Assembly: GCA_964522665.1 (NCBI GenBank)
Contig: CAZFVY010000078.1
Coordinates: forward strand, 1-34,800
Source: CAZFVY01 sp964522665
Lineage (GTDB): Bacteria > Verrucomicrobiota > Verrucomicrobiia > Limisphaerales > CAZFVY01
Length of the DNA: 34,800 nucleotides
Direction of reading: 5' to 3'
Numbering within the stretch: position 1 is the stretch's first letter; each line of letters starts with the position of its first letter. The notes below the pieces were generated by a model. It made no database searches, was not told where the DNA came from, and saw only the letters and a list, made by a program, of their open reading frames with translations. Of the stretch, positions 1 to 8,000 are shown piece after piece. The translations under genes and the position numbers were made by a program.

Positions 1-113
1 AAAGACCGCCATTACCGCTTGTTTCAAGTTGGGTTACTTAGCCGTCACACACCCGGCGGGCGGTTACACGCGAGCCGCATGACGCCAGGCTGCGGACCAC
101 GACCGGTTTTGGG

Positions 114-317
114 TCAATGCGTTGACGCCTGCGGGATCGGTCTTTGAGCTGGGGCCGGCATGCGGATCCGCTCGTGCCGGTCGATTTGCACGATTTTTGA
201 GTCGTGCACGACGATTTCGACGGTGCCGTACTGGAGGCCGCTGATCGCCCAAGCGATGTATTTGGCGGTCTCTTCGGGCAGTTTTCCGGCAATGACATTC
301 AATTCTGGGGAGCTCAT
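114..317 (-). CDS. yezD: YezD-family small protein (DUF2292)
   Basis: This is a 67-residue protein. Its core at residues 18-53 (KYIAWAISGLQYGTVEIVVH, then DSKIVQIDRHERIR) matches the small YezD/DUF2292 family, in which a helix is followed by a G-x-V-x-I-x-V-H-D strand pair and an I-x-R-x-E-x-x-R end. The family has no proven biochemical activity. In other bacteria such genes often lie beside sulfur-assimilation genes, but none is present in this window. The ATG at 317 is preceded by no clear Shine-Dalgarno sequence; the predicted promoter leaves only about ten bases of leader. The C-terminal 14 residues (proline-rich) go beyond the usual family end. The gene is divergent from the secretion operon that begins at 1146. 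The family call is fairly sure and the function unknown. Confidence 0.75.
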   Translation of the reverse strand: MSSPELNVIAGKLPEETAKYIAWAISGLQYGTVEIVVHDSKIVQIDRHERIRMPAPAQRPIPQASTH

Positions 318-333
318 AATTTCAAATTGAATT

Positions 334-364
334 ATTATCTACTTAAATAGTAGAGTTATGTCAA
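334..364 (-). promoter_or_regulatory. Sigma-70-like promoter of the yezD-type gene
   Basis: Read on the minus strand there is a perfect TTGACA (364-359) and a GATAAT hexamer (339-334, five of six matches to TATAAT), 19 bp apart. The predicted start of transcription is about ten bases before the ATG at 317. The spacing is slightly long, which is common for promoters that need an activator or are tightly repressed. Confidence 0.55.
338..354. promoter_or_regulatory. Inverted repeat inside the promoter, candidate operator
   Basis: TCTACT-TAAAT-AGTAGA is a perfect 6-bp inverted repeat with a 5-bp AT centre. It lies between the -35 and -10 hexamers of the yezD promoter and touches the -10 element, so a bound dimer would block RNA polymerase. 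Size and AT-rich centre resemble sites of small winged-helix regulators such as the Rrf2 family (CymR, IscR). The identity of the regulator is inference. Confidence 0.45.
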
Positions 365-931
365 TAACCTATTCACTACCCAACGCGGAGAGCCGCTGGC
401 GTAGTTCCCTTGTAGGATTGTGAATCCCAATTCACGGAGATCGGTGGTCGCATGATTAACCGCTAAGGGCAGGTTCGGCAGGTTTTTATGCGCGACTCAA
501 CGGCCCGATATCGGTTACCGCGCAGCCGTCCTGCGTTCGCCGATAATCGCCAGCGAACCAAACTCGATCCAGGTAGAAACGACCGGCCGTTAGAACCGTC
601 ATAATACTCTTAACCAAAAACAGATATGCGTATTTCAAGCCTGCCTTTAGTCGGAACTTGCGCGTTTGTCCATGAGGGCGTTGGCCCCGGCCCAGAAGAG
701 CTCCGAGCAATCGACCGACCCCCCGCCGTTGGCTCGGCGAGATCGATTTCAATCGGATCCTAAACCGCCAACCCCGAGTGGGCGACTAGCCGCCATGACG
801 GCCTGGGTTGGCGTTCGCGATCCCGTCCGTGAGTAAAAACTCGATTGTGTCATAACTCTTTATAAATAAATAAGTTACAGTATAATGCCGTTCGGGTGCT
901 CTAAGTAAGGGATAATTATCTATAAAACCTA

Positions 932-959
932 TTGACATTATGTTTAACTAAGCTACTGT
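932..959 (+). promoter_or_regulatory. Possible promoter of the two-partner secretion operon
   Basis: A perfect TTGACA at 932-937 is followed after 16 bp by TACTGT (954-959), which keeps only T1, A2 and T6 of the -10 consensus. An alternative -10 hexamer, TATAAT at 881-886, has no good -35 partner. Either would give a 5' leader of nearly 200 bases or more before the ATG at 1146. The -35 match is clear but the whole promoter is tentative. Confidence 0.3.
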
Positions 960-1145
960 GGTGCCGTCACGCCCCACGGGACGCGACGGTAGCGAGCGTT
1001 CGATTTGGATGGCACACAGGCCAACGATCACGCGACGCCGCGAGCCGACCAGCCGAAAAACTGGAGGCCAACCCAACGTAACGACGGATTATTGACCGGC
1101 CCTCCGGAGATGGTTCGACGCAGATTGTCAGCATTGAAAATCGAC

Positions 1146-2201
1146 ATGAAAACGTCATACCTCATTAGGTTCATCACGGCCGGTGTCGCTGGCCTTGCTC
1201 TCACCCTCACCGCGCGCGCGGATGTCACAGTTGTCATCAGCGGCGGGAACGCGTCCAAAACGGTCCTCTTCGACCGCGCTGCCGCCGTTTTAAGCGGCGC
1301 CTCAGTTGTTAACGGCCCGAATTCAAACGTGCGCTCCTACGTGAACGGCACGATCACCAGCCAACCCGGCCTGGGAAAGGTGACGGTGCATTTTGTCCTG
1401 AACGGCGCCGTCGGCGGCATCCAAGACTTGGCCAATCAAGCCAACGAACAGGTGGCCACGACCAATAGTCTGCCGCCGCAGGTCGCGGTCTCCAGCACGG
1501 CTCCGGAAACCGTCGGCATCGACCCCGCGCCTTTCACGCAGAATCGCACCTTGGTGATTCCGTTCGCCTTCATTAAGAACCCCGCGACCGCGCCTAATCT
1601 TGCCAGCGTCACGAACCTGACTCAGCGGCAGGCGGCCTATTTGGAAGGCGCCGCCGGGACGTTGCCGTCGGCGTTTTTCGGCGGCGCCAGCACGAACGAC
1701 ACGGTCTATCTCGTCGGTCGAAACACAGCGTCGGCGGTGCGGACGATCACGGACGCCAGCATTTACTTCACGGGCACGCTGGCGACCTACACGACGAACA
1801 GCGCCGGCCAGCCGATCCTCGATCCGGCCGGCGGTCAGAGCAGCGGCGCCGCCGTTGGCGCTCTCTTGAAGCTCATTCCGAACGCCATTGGAACCGTCGC
1901 CGCCCAGGACGTAGGCTCTTTCACGCCGTTGGCTTACGAAGGGGTTCCCTTTTCGATCACGAACGTCGTCAATGGCAGCTACCCGATCTGGGGCTATGAA
2001 CGGTGGCTCTATTTGAACAAGAATCAGCAGGGCGCTCCCAGCGCGAATCAATTGGCCGTCATCAACGCCTTGCTCGGAGCCGTCACGGACCCCGTGTACC
2101 AAACCACCAGTACCGTTTTTGTCGGGAACTTTGTCCCGCTCGGCCAACTGCAGGTGCAGCGCTCTTCGGACGGCGGCCCGATCACCTCGACCATTTATTG
2201 A
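1146..2201 (+). CDS. Secreted PBP/PstS-like protein, first gene of the Tps operon
   Basis: This is a 351-residue exported protein. I start it at 1146 because the ATG opens a textbook Sec signal peptide (MKTSYLIRF, a hydrophobic core, then cleavage after LTARA at residue 25). Starts further upstream would put 47 polar residues before it. The mature protein begins DVTVVISGGNASKT. Near residue 191 it has GRNTASAVRT, like the GRdxxSGTR turn of periplasmic phosphate-binding proteins. At 276-289 NGSYPIWGYERWLY resembles the xGxYPlxRxlY strand of the PstS/PBP-like fold. I infer a binding-protein fold; the ligand is unknown and no ABC phosphate importer lies nearby. It stands 30 bp before the next gene, in the same direction as the whole Tps-Exb-TonB run. 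It could be a surface ligand-capture protein served by that system. Confidence 0.6.
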   Translation: MKTSYLIRFITAGVAGLALTLTARADVTVVISGGNASKTVLFDRAAAVLSGASVVNGPNSNVRSYVNGTITSQPGLGKVTVHFVLNGAVGGIQDLANQANEQVATTNSLPPQVAVSSTAPETVGIDPAPFTQNRTLVIPFAFIKNPATAPNLASVTNLTQRQAAYLEGAAGTLPSAFFGGASTNDTVYLVGRNTASAVRTITDASIYFTGTLATYTTNSAGQPILDPAGGQSSGAAVGALLKLIPNAIGTVAAQDVGSFTPLAYEGVPFSITNVVNGSYPIWGYERWLYLNKNQQGAPSANQLAVINALLGAVTDPVYQTTSTVFVGNFVPLGQLQVQRSSDGGPITSTIY

Positions 2202-2231
2202 TCCGGCGACCCTTAGCCCTCGAAAAGTCGT

Positions 2232-3131
2232 ATGAAACGGATACTTTACTCGCTCGCGTTGGCGCTGGCGCCGTGGTTCGCGCCCCGAGTCCACGCATGG
2301 ACTTACCAGGATGGCGACGTCTTGCTTGTTTTTCGGCAAAGCGGTTTTAACAACGTCGAGTTCGACCTCGGCAGCGTCAATCAGTTCCTGAATCGACCTG
2401 ACGGCTACAGCGCCTCAGTGACCAACTTCGACCTCAACCTCGTCACGAGCGTCTTTGGTTCGGACCTCTCCGGGGTCTCGGTCGTGCTCCTGGCGACGAC
2501 CAGCCCGGCAAGCACGAACCGCACCGCCTGGGTCAGCAGCAGCGGGACCGACCAAACGGCAAACGATGTCACGCCGTCAACGTGGCAGTCGCAGTTCTAT
2601 GCGGTGATCAACGCAATTGGGGCCAAACCCGCGCTCTACCTGCCGGCCAACTCCACTCCGTCGTACTCGTTTGCGCCGACGTTTATCGCATCGTATGACG
2701 CGATCGTTTCGGCGGGCGGCGTCAACGCCGCGTCGCTGCCGAACCTTGGGGGCGCCGCTCCGTTCAAAGTCGAGCAATCGGTTCCTGGAACGTTCCAGTT
2801 CTGGGGAATTCAGCCGAGCGCGGTCAATCCCAAGCCCGCCGCGGCGGTAGTTGGCACATTTACGATCGATAACAAAGGCACGCTTAAATTCACGGTTGGC
2901 TCTCCGCCGCCGCGCATCATCAGCATCACGCGAGCCGGGGGAGTGAACACCGTCAGCTTCACCTCGACCGCGGGTGGCTCTTATCACTTGCGTTACTCGG
3001 GCGCGCTCGGCGCCGCGGTGAAAAACTGGACGCTGGGCGCCGCGAGCACGACCGGGACCGGCGGTACGGTTTCGCTCCAGGACGCGCAGTCATCGCCCGA
3101 CGGATTTTACGTGGTGCAGCGCGATCCATAG
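2232..3131 (+). CDS. Secreted Verrucomicrobia-type protein of unknown function
   Basis: This is a 299-residue protein with a signal peptide of about 22 residues (MKRILYSLALALAPWF to VHA). The mature start, WTYQDGDVLLVFRQSGFNNV followed by EFDLGSVNQFLN, is a pattern I associate with exported verrucomicrobial proteins that often end in a PEP-CTERM sorting signal. No PEP-CTERM segment is present here. Residues about 228-299 instead form a compact beta-rich module (ISITRAGGVNTVSF, then SYHLRYSGAL, and FYVVQRD at the very end), of a kind often found at the C-terminus of secreted proteins in this phylum. It lies 30 bp after the PBP-like gene and 78 bp before tpsB, so it is probably co-transcribed. 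The function is not recognised; an extracellular or cell-surface role is inferred from the signal peptide and context. Confidence 0.6.
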   Translation: MKRILYSLALALAPWFAPRVHAWTYQDGDVLLVFRQSGFNNVEFDLGSVNQFLNRPDGYSASVTNFDLNLVTSVFGSDLSGVSVVLLATTSPASTNRTAWVSSSGTDQTANDVTPSTWQSQFYAVINAIGAKPALYLPANSTPSYSFAPTFIASYDAIVSAGGVNAASLPNLGGAAPFKVEQSVPGTFQFWGIQPSAVNPKPAAAVVGTFTIDNKGTLKFTVGSPPPRIISITRAGGVNTVSFTSTAGGSYHLRYSGALGAAVKNWTLGAASTTGTGGTVSLQDAQSSPDGFYVVQRDP

Positions 3132-3209
3132 TCCGTCGGCCGCGCCGGTCTGGCCGCTGGCCGGACCGGTGTCGGCCGACTCCGTTCGTCGAGAGGAAGA
3201 CCACAACGA

Positions 3210-5078
3210 ATGAGATACTTGACCGGATTGGCGCTGCTCGGCGCGGCGTATCGCCTCGCCATCGCGGCGCCGGAAGCCCCCGCGGGCGGCGCTCCGCCCG
3301 CGCCGGCCAAGCCGATGATCTTCGCCGTCAAAGGCTACGACGTGGAAGGCAACACGCTGCTCACGCAAGGCCAGATTGCCGCCGCCCTGAAGGACCACGC
3401 CGGCCCCGCCGTCAGTTTTGAAAGCATCCGCCAAGCGCTGGGTGAACTGCAATTGGCGTATCGCCGCCTCGGTTACGTGACCGTGTCGGTCGCGTTGCCG
3501 CGGCAGCAGTTGACCAACGGCATCGTCAAGGTGCGCGTGACCGAGGGCCGGTTGAGCGAAATCCTGGTCACGGGCAACGTTTACTACAGTTCCAATAACG
3601 TTCGCCGCGCGCTGCCGAGCCTGGCGACGAACGTGCTGCTGAACTCGAGATGGTTCCAGCCGGAGCTGGATCAGGCCAACGCCAATCCGGACCGTCAGAT
3701 TTACCCCGTAATTGGTCCCGGCGCCGAAACCGGCGCCAGCGCGCTGACGCTTAAAGTCAAAGATCGCCTCCCCCTTCACGGCCATCTGGAGGTCGATGAC
3801 AAAGCGATTCCGGGAACTCCGCTGCTCCACATCGATTCCGCGCTGCAATACAACAATCTCTGGCAGGAGGAGCACCAGCTCGGCGCGCAATACAATTTCA
3901 CGCCCCAAGCGATGAAGCTGGACGACCGGTTCCCCCGTTTTTACGACCAGCCGCTGATGGCGACCTACAGCGGCTTCTACCGCGTCCCGTTCCGGTTTGG
4001 CGGCGGACTGCGGGAGGACTACGAACGCTTGCCCGTCGATTTCGGTTACGATCAGATCACCCGCTCGTTTCGCTTTCCGGCGCCGAGCGGGAACCCCGAG
4101 CTGATCGTGTACGCCGCGCGTTCCAGCTCGGAGACGCCGATCCGGTACGGCTCGGTGATGGCGATCACCAACACCGCGCTGGATGACATCAGCTCGCAGT
4201 TCGCCCAGCGTGACCTTTCGGTCGATCAAAATCTTGGCGCGAAGTTCAGTTTGCCCTTGCCGGAATTCGCGAAGGTGCGCTCCACGCTGACCTTCGGCGT
4301 CGATTACAAATATCATCACGATCAGAGCTTCAGCACGAATTTGACCTATTTCACCCTTTACGCGCTGGACGAGTTTGGCAATCGCGTGCTCGTGCGCCAG
4401 GACACGATCCCGCTTGGGACGTTCAGCGAGCAATCGGTTTATTATCTCCCGCTCTCGATCGGCTGGTCGGCGTCGCGGCCCGACGCGTCTGGCCTGACCT
4501 CCTTTAATGTCAGTCAGAACGTCTTTCTCGCGGCGCTCGCCGCCGAGCGGTCCCGCTTTCAGGCGGTCGCCGGCTCGCCGCGCGCCGGGGGCGATTACAC
4601 CACGATCAACGCGGGCGTGACGCGGGAGCAGAAACTGCCGCATGAATGGTCCATGCTTTTCCGGGCGAACGGCCAATGGGCCAGCGCGCCGTTGATCGGC
4701 AACGAACAGTTCGCGCTTGGCGGCGTGGCCGGCGTGCGCGGCTATCAGGAAGGTGAGGAGTACGGTGATTCGGGCTGGCGGGTGCTATGGGACTTGCGCG
4801 CGCCACCGCTCGCGATCGGCGTGTTGCCACTACGCGCCGGCTCCGTTCCGGTCCATCTCCGTTGTTCCACGTTTCTCGACTACGGCGAACGCTACTTGAG
4901 CGATCCGCCGCCGACGCGCCGGAGCCGGGAAGAAATGCTCGGGGCTGGGCTGGGGTTCTACGTGACGGCCGGCGAAACCTTTGACGCCCGTTTGACGCTT
5001 GCGTGGGCGATTCTGGATACGCCCGGCTCGAACGCTGGTTCCGCCCGCGCCTATTTCGGCGCGGGTTTACAATTCTGA
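3210..5078 (+). CDS. TpsB outer-membrane transporter (FhaC/ShlB family)
   Basis: This 622-residue outer-membrane pore should export the TpsA protein encoded next. A short N-terminal signal (residues 1-20) and a Pro/Ala linker are followed by two POTRA domains, at about 37-113 (FAVKGYDVEGNTLL to VKVRVTEGRL) and 115-187 (EILVTGNVYY to LTLKVKDRLP). The rest is the 16-stranded barrel characteristic of the family. The conserved VRGY motif of loop L6 is at residues 509-512 within GGVAGVRGYQEGEEYGDSGW, and the last residue is Phe, as expected for BAM-assembled barrels. A GAGAGGAAG stretch lies about 13 bases before the ATG. It is slightly longer than FhaC-type proteins. TpsA starts three bases after its stop codon, the standard tpsB-tpsA arrangement. 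Family assignment is firm. Confidence 0.9.
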   Translation: MRYLTGLALLGAAYRLAIAAPEAPAGGAPPAPAKPMIFAVKGYDVEGNTLLTQGQIAAALKDHAGPAVSFESIRQALGELQLAYRRLGYVTVSVALPRQQLTNGIVKVRVTEGRLSEILVTGNVYYSSNNVRRALPSLATNVLLNSRWFQPELDQANANPDRQIYPVIGPGAETGASALTLKVKDRLPLHGHLEVDDKAIPGTPLLHIDSALQYNNLWQEEHQLGAQYNFTPQAMKLDDRFPRFYDQPLMATYSGFYRVPFRFGGGLREDYERLPVDFGYDQITRSFRFPAPSGNPELIVYAARSSSETPIRYGSVMAITNTALDDISSQFAQRDLSVDQNLGAKFSLPLPEFAKVRSTLTFGVDYKYHHDQSFSTNLTYFTLYALDEFGNRVLVRQDTIPLGTFSEQSVYYLPLSIGWSASRPDASGLTSFNVSQNVFLAALAAERSRFQAVAGSPRAGGDYTTINAGVTREQKLPHEWSMLFRANGQWASAPLIGNEQFALGGVAGVRGYQEGEEYGDSGWRVLWDLRAPPLAIGVLPLRAGSVPVHLRCSTFLDYGERYLSDPPPTRRSREEMLGAGLGFYVTAGETFDARLTLAWAILDTPGSNAGSARAYFGAGLQF

Positions 5079-5081
5079 GCG

Positions 5082-8000
5082 ATGGCGACGTACTTCCGCG
5101 ATACCCGTATGAGACTCCGCGCGCTGCCATCAATAATCGGACGGCGGACCGGGCGCCGGGCCGGAGCGCGACGCATGCTGGGTCGGACGACGAGGCGGGC
5201 GTGGTTCTTGGTGGTTGGACTGCTCCCTTCCTTGCGCGGGCTGAACCTGTGGGCCAATCCCGAAGGGCTGACGGTGACGCGAGGAGCGGCGAGCGTTCAG
5301 GCGCAGGGTCTCCAATTAAACGTGACCGCGAGCGCCGGCGCGTTTCTGGACTGGCGCGGCTTCAACATTCAGCCCGGGGAGACCACCACCTTCATCCAAC
5401 CGTCCGCGGACGCCATCGTATTCAACCGCATCAGCGACGCGGGGCCGTCGCGAATCTGGGGCACGCTCAACGCCAACGGCGCCGTGGTGCTGGCGAACGC
5501 GCGCGGGTTTTATTTCGGGCCAAACTCGATGATCCAGGTTGGCGGCAACTTCGTCGCCACCACGGCTCCGATCGCGCCGGACCTGAGCGCGTCGGCGAGC
5601 TGGCAGTTTAGTGGACTGCCGCCGCTGGCCAGCATCGTGAATTACGGCGCGATTCAAGCCGGAGCCGGTCGCTCGCTTTTTCTCATCGCCGAACAAATCG
5701 AAAACCACGGCGAACTGACGGCTCCCGCCGGCTCGGTGGGCCTCCACGCGGGGCAGGACGTGCTTTTAAGCGAAAGACCCGACGGTCGCGGCCTCAGCGC
5801 CACCGTGCGACTCCCAACCGGCTCGGTGAACAATGATGGGCGCATCGTGGCGGACGCAGGCGCAATCGCCCTCTCGGCCAGCGTCGTGAACCAAAATGGC
5901 GTGCTCCAGGCGGATACGGTCCGCGCGCAAGATGGCGTGATCGAATTGATTGGCGCTGACGAAGTGCGGTTAGGTCCGCAGTCAGCGATCCTCACCCGCG
6001 CCGACGCGAACAACGGCGGCCGCGGCGGCGGCGTCACCATCCGTTCCGGAGGAACATTTCAGGACTCGGTCGGCGGCCAAATCGTCACGGGTGGCGGCGA
6101 CGTCGAGATTAGCGCGTCGCGCCTGCTGGCGCTTGATTCCCGGATGGACGCGAGCGGGCCGGCCGGTTCGCCGGCCGGACGGCTGTTGCTCGACCCGACC
6201 GATGTCGTGCTCGGTGTTTCGGGCGCGGGCGACGCCGGGTCCGGCTCGATCTCCGCCGGTGATGGCGCTGGCGTCCTGCAATTGAACGTCAACACCGCTT
6301 TCCTGAACAAGAATTTCTCGGAGATCACGATTCAGGCGACGCACGACATCACCCTGGCTCCGGGTACCGCCTGGAATCTGAGCCAGAGCACGGGATTGAA
6401 TACCGGCGCGCTCCGCCTGCAAGCCGGCAATGACATCATTTTCGGGAACAACGCCCGCATCAGTGACGCCAACCAATGGTCGATCCAAATGCTGGCGGGC
6501 GTCGATTTCTCCTCGGGCGCGGTTCAGACCGGCGTCGGAAACATTTTCCTGAACGGCGGCGCCGGGCTCAATTTCAACGGCAGCCTCGAAACCGCCGGCG
6601 GCGCGATCGATCTAAAAGCGGGCGGGAGCGTGCTCGTCGGCGCCGGGTTTATCCGCACGGTCGGCGGCGGGAGAATTCAAATCACCGCGTTGAGCGGTGA
6701 CGTCGATGCCGGCAAGAAGAATGATGGCTACGATTTTTATCTCGGCGGCTATCGGATCAGCCTCGCCGGCTTGGGTGGGATCGCGACGGCCGCGGGCGGC
6801 GACGTCACCATTCAGGCAGGGAACGATATCATCAGCGTCCCGACGGTGGGAGCCAATCAGCCGCCCGGCGCGTCCGGCGCGTACGGCCCGGAGCCGGGCA
6901 ACGTCAGCCTCGTGGCCGGGAATCAAATCCTCGGCAACTTCCTGGTTCGAAACGGGGTCGGAAACATCCTCGCCGGCGTCGCGGTTGAGAACGGCCAGGT
7001 GACCCAGATCCTCGAGCCAGGGGCGGACGTCGGCAGCGCGACCCGGCCGGTCAGTCTCAGTCTCGTCTCGGGCGTTTGGAACGTCTGGGCGGCGCATGAC
7101 ATTTTTATTAGCGAGGTGCGCAATCCGAACGGCACGTTCAACCCCAATCGCCTGCCGGTTCCCGTTGGCGCCTTTCCCGGAAACATCGATGGCGCGGTGA
7201 CCGTGGCGCCGCCCACGCGGACGGCGTTTCTCTTCGACTACGCGCCCGACGCGGCCGCGAATTTCTGGGCCGGCGACGCCATCACGCTCAGCGGCTCCAA
7301 TTTGCCGCGGCTCTCCGGTCAAAACCAAAATCTGCCGCCAGTGTACCCGCCGCGTTTAAGTTTGAACGCCGGCGCCGGCGGCATTCAGGTTCTCAACTCA
7401 CTCGCGCTTTATCCCTCCGCGGAGGGGTCGTTGCGAATCACCACGCGTGATGGTGGCTATCTGATCGGCCAGCCGCAAAGCTCGAGCCTGACCGGAATCA
7501 CGATGTCCGACAGCGGTTTGCCCGATTACACCACGTTTGTTCAAGGGCACGCGGTGACGCCGCTCCATCTGAACGACCCGCAAGTGGTCCACGTGGATGT
7601 CTCGGGGAGCATTGAGAACTTTGCGTTGGCGGTTCCGACGGCCGCGGTCATCAACGTCGGCGGTGACACTTATAATTTTGGTTTTCTTGGCCAAAACCTG
7701 GCGCCGACCGCCGTCACGAGCATTCAAGTCGCCGGCGATATTCGTTACCGCGGTGACCTGACCTCGGTACCCCTGGCCGGGCCGTTGCCGCCGAGCCTTT
7801 CGGACCCGACGCTCAGCCCCGATCCACAGTTGGTTCTCAAGCTGCGCTATGACCCGGTCAACCACACGCTGACGTTCGTCGGCCAGATGACGCAGAGCGA
7901 ACTGAGTTTCCTGCTGAACCCGCAGGCGTTGGTGTTTGACCAATACGCGCAGCCCGTGCTCGACGCGAACGGAAACCAGGTCGTCGCGCCCGTGTCGCTC

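Larger units (their letters stand above)
318..1145. other. AT-rich intergenic regulatory region, no gene supported
   Basis: More than 800 bases separate the yezD-type gene from the secretion operon. No open frame here has recognisable protein content. The two ends (about 320-365 and 840-960) are markedly more AT-rich than the rest of the window and carry promoter-like hexamers. Other structure seen: a 6-bp inverted repeat GTGAAT-CCCA-ATTCAC at 420-435, a perfect 10-bp palindrome GATAATTATC at 911-920, and the 9-mer CATAACTCT on the plus strand at 851-859, which also occurs on the minus strand at 354-362. The middle (about 480-830) is of ordinary composition and shows nothing I can name. Confidence 0.5.

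Noticed and set aside
486..752. An 88-codon open frame in the first intergenic region
   Set aside because: No family resemblance, no ribosome-binding site and no motif; treated as chance.
1323..2339. A 338-codon open frame antisense to the PBP-like gene
   Set aside because: Arginine-rich composition with no signal peptide or motif; the plus-strand gene has a clear signal peptide.
3090..4676. A 528-codon open frame antisense to tpsB
   Set aside because: Mirror frame of a gene with POTRA and barrel motifs; no domain of its own.
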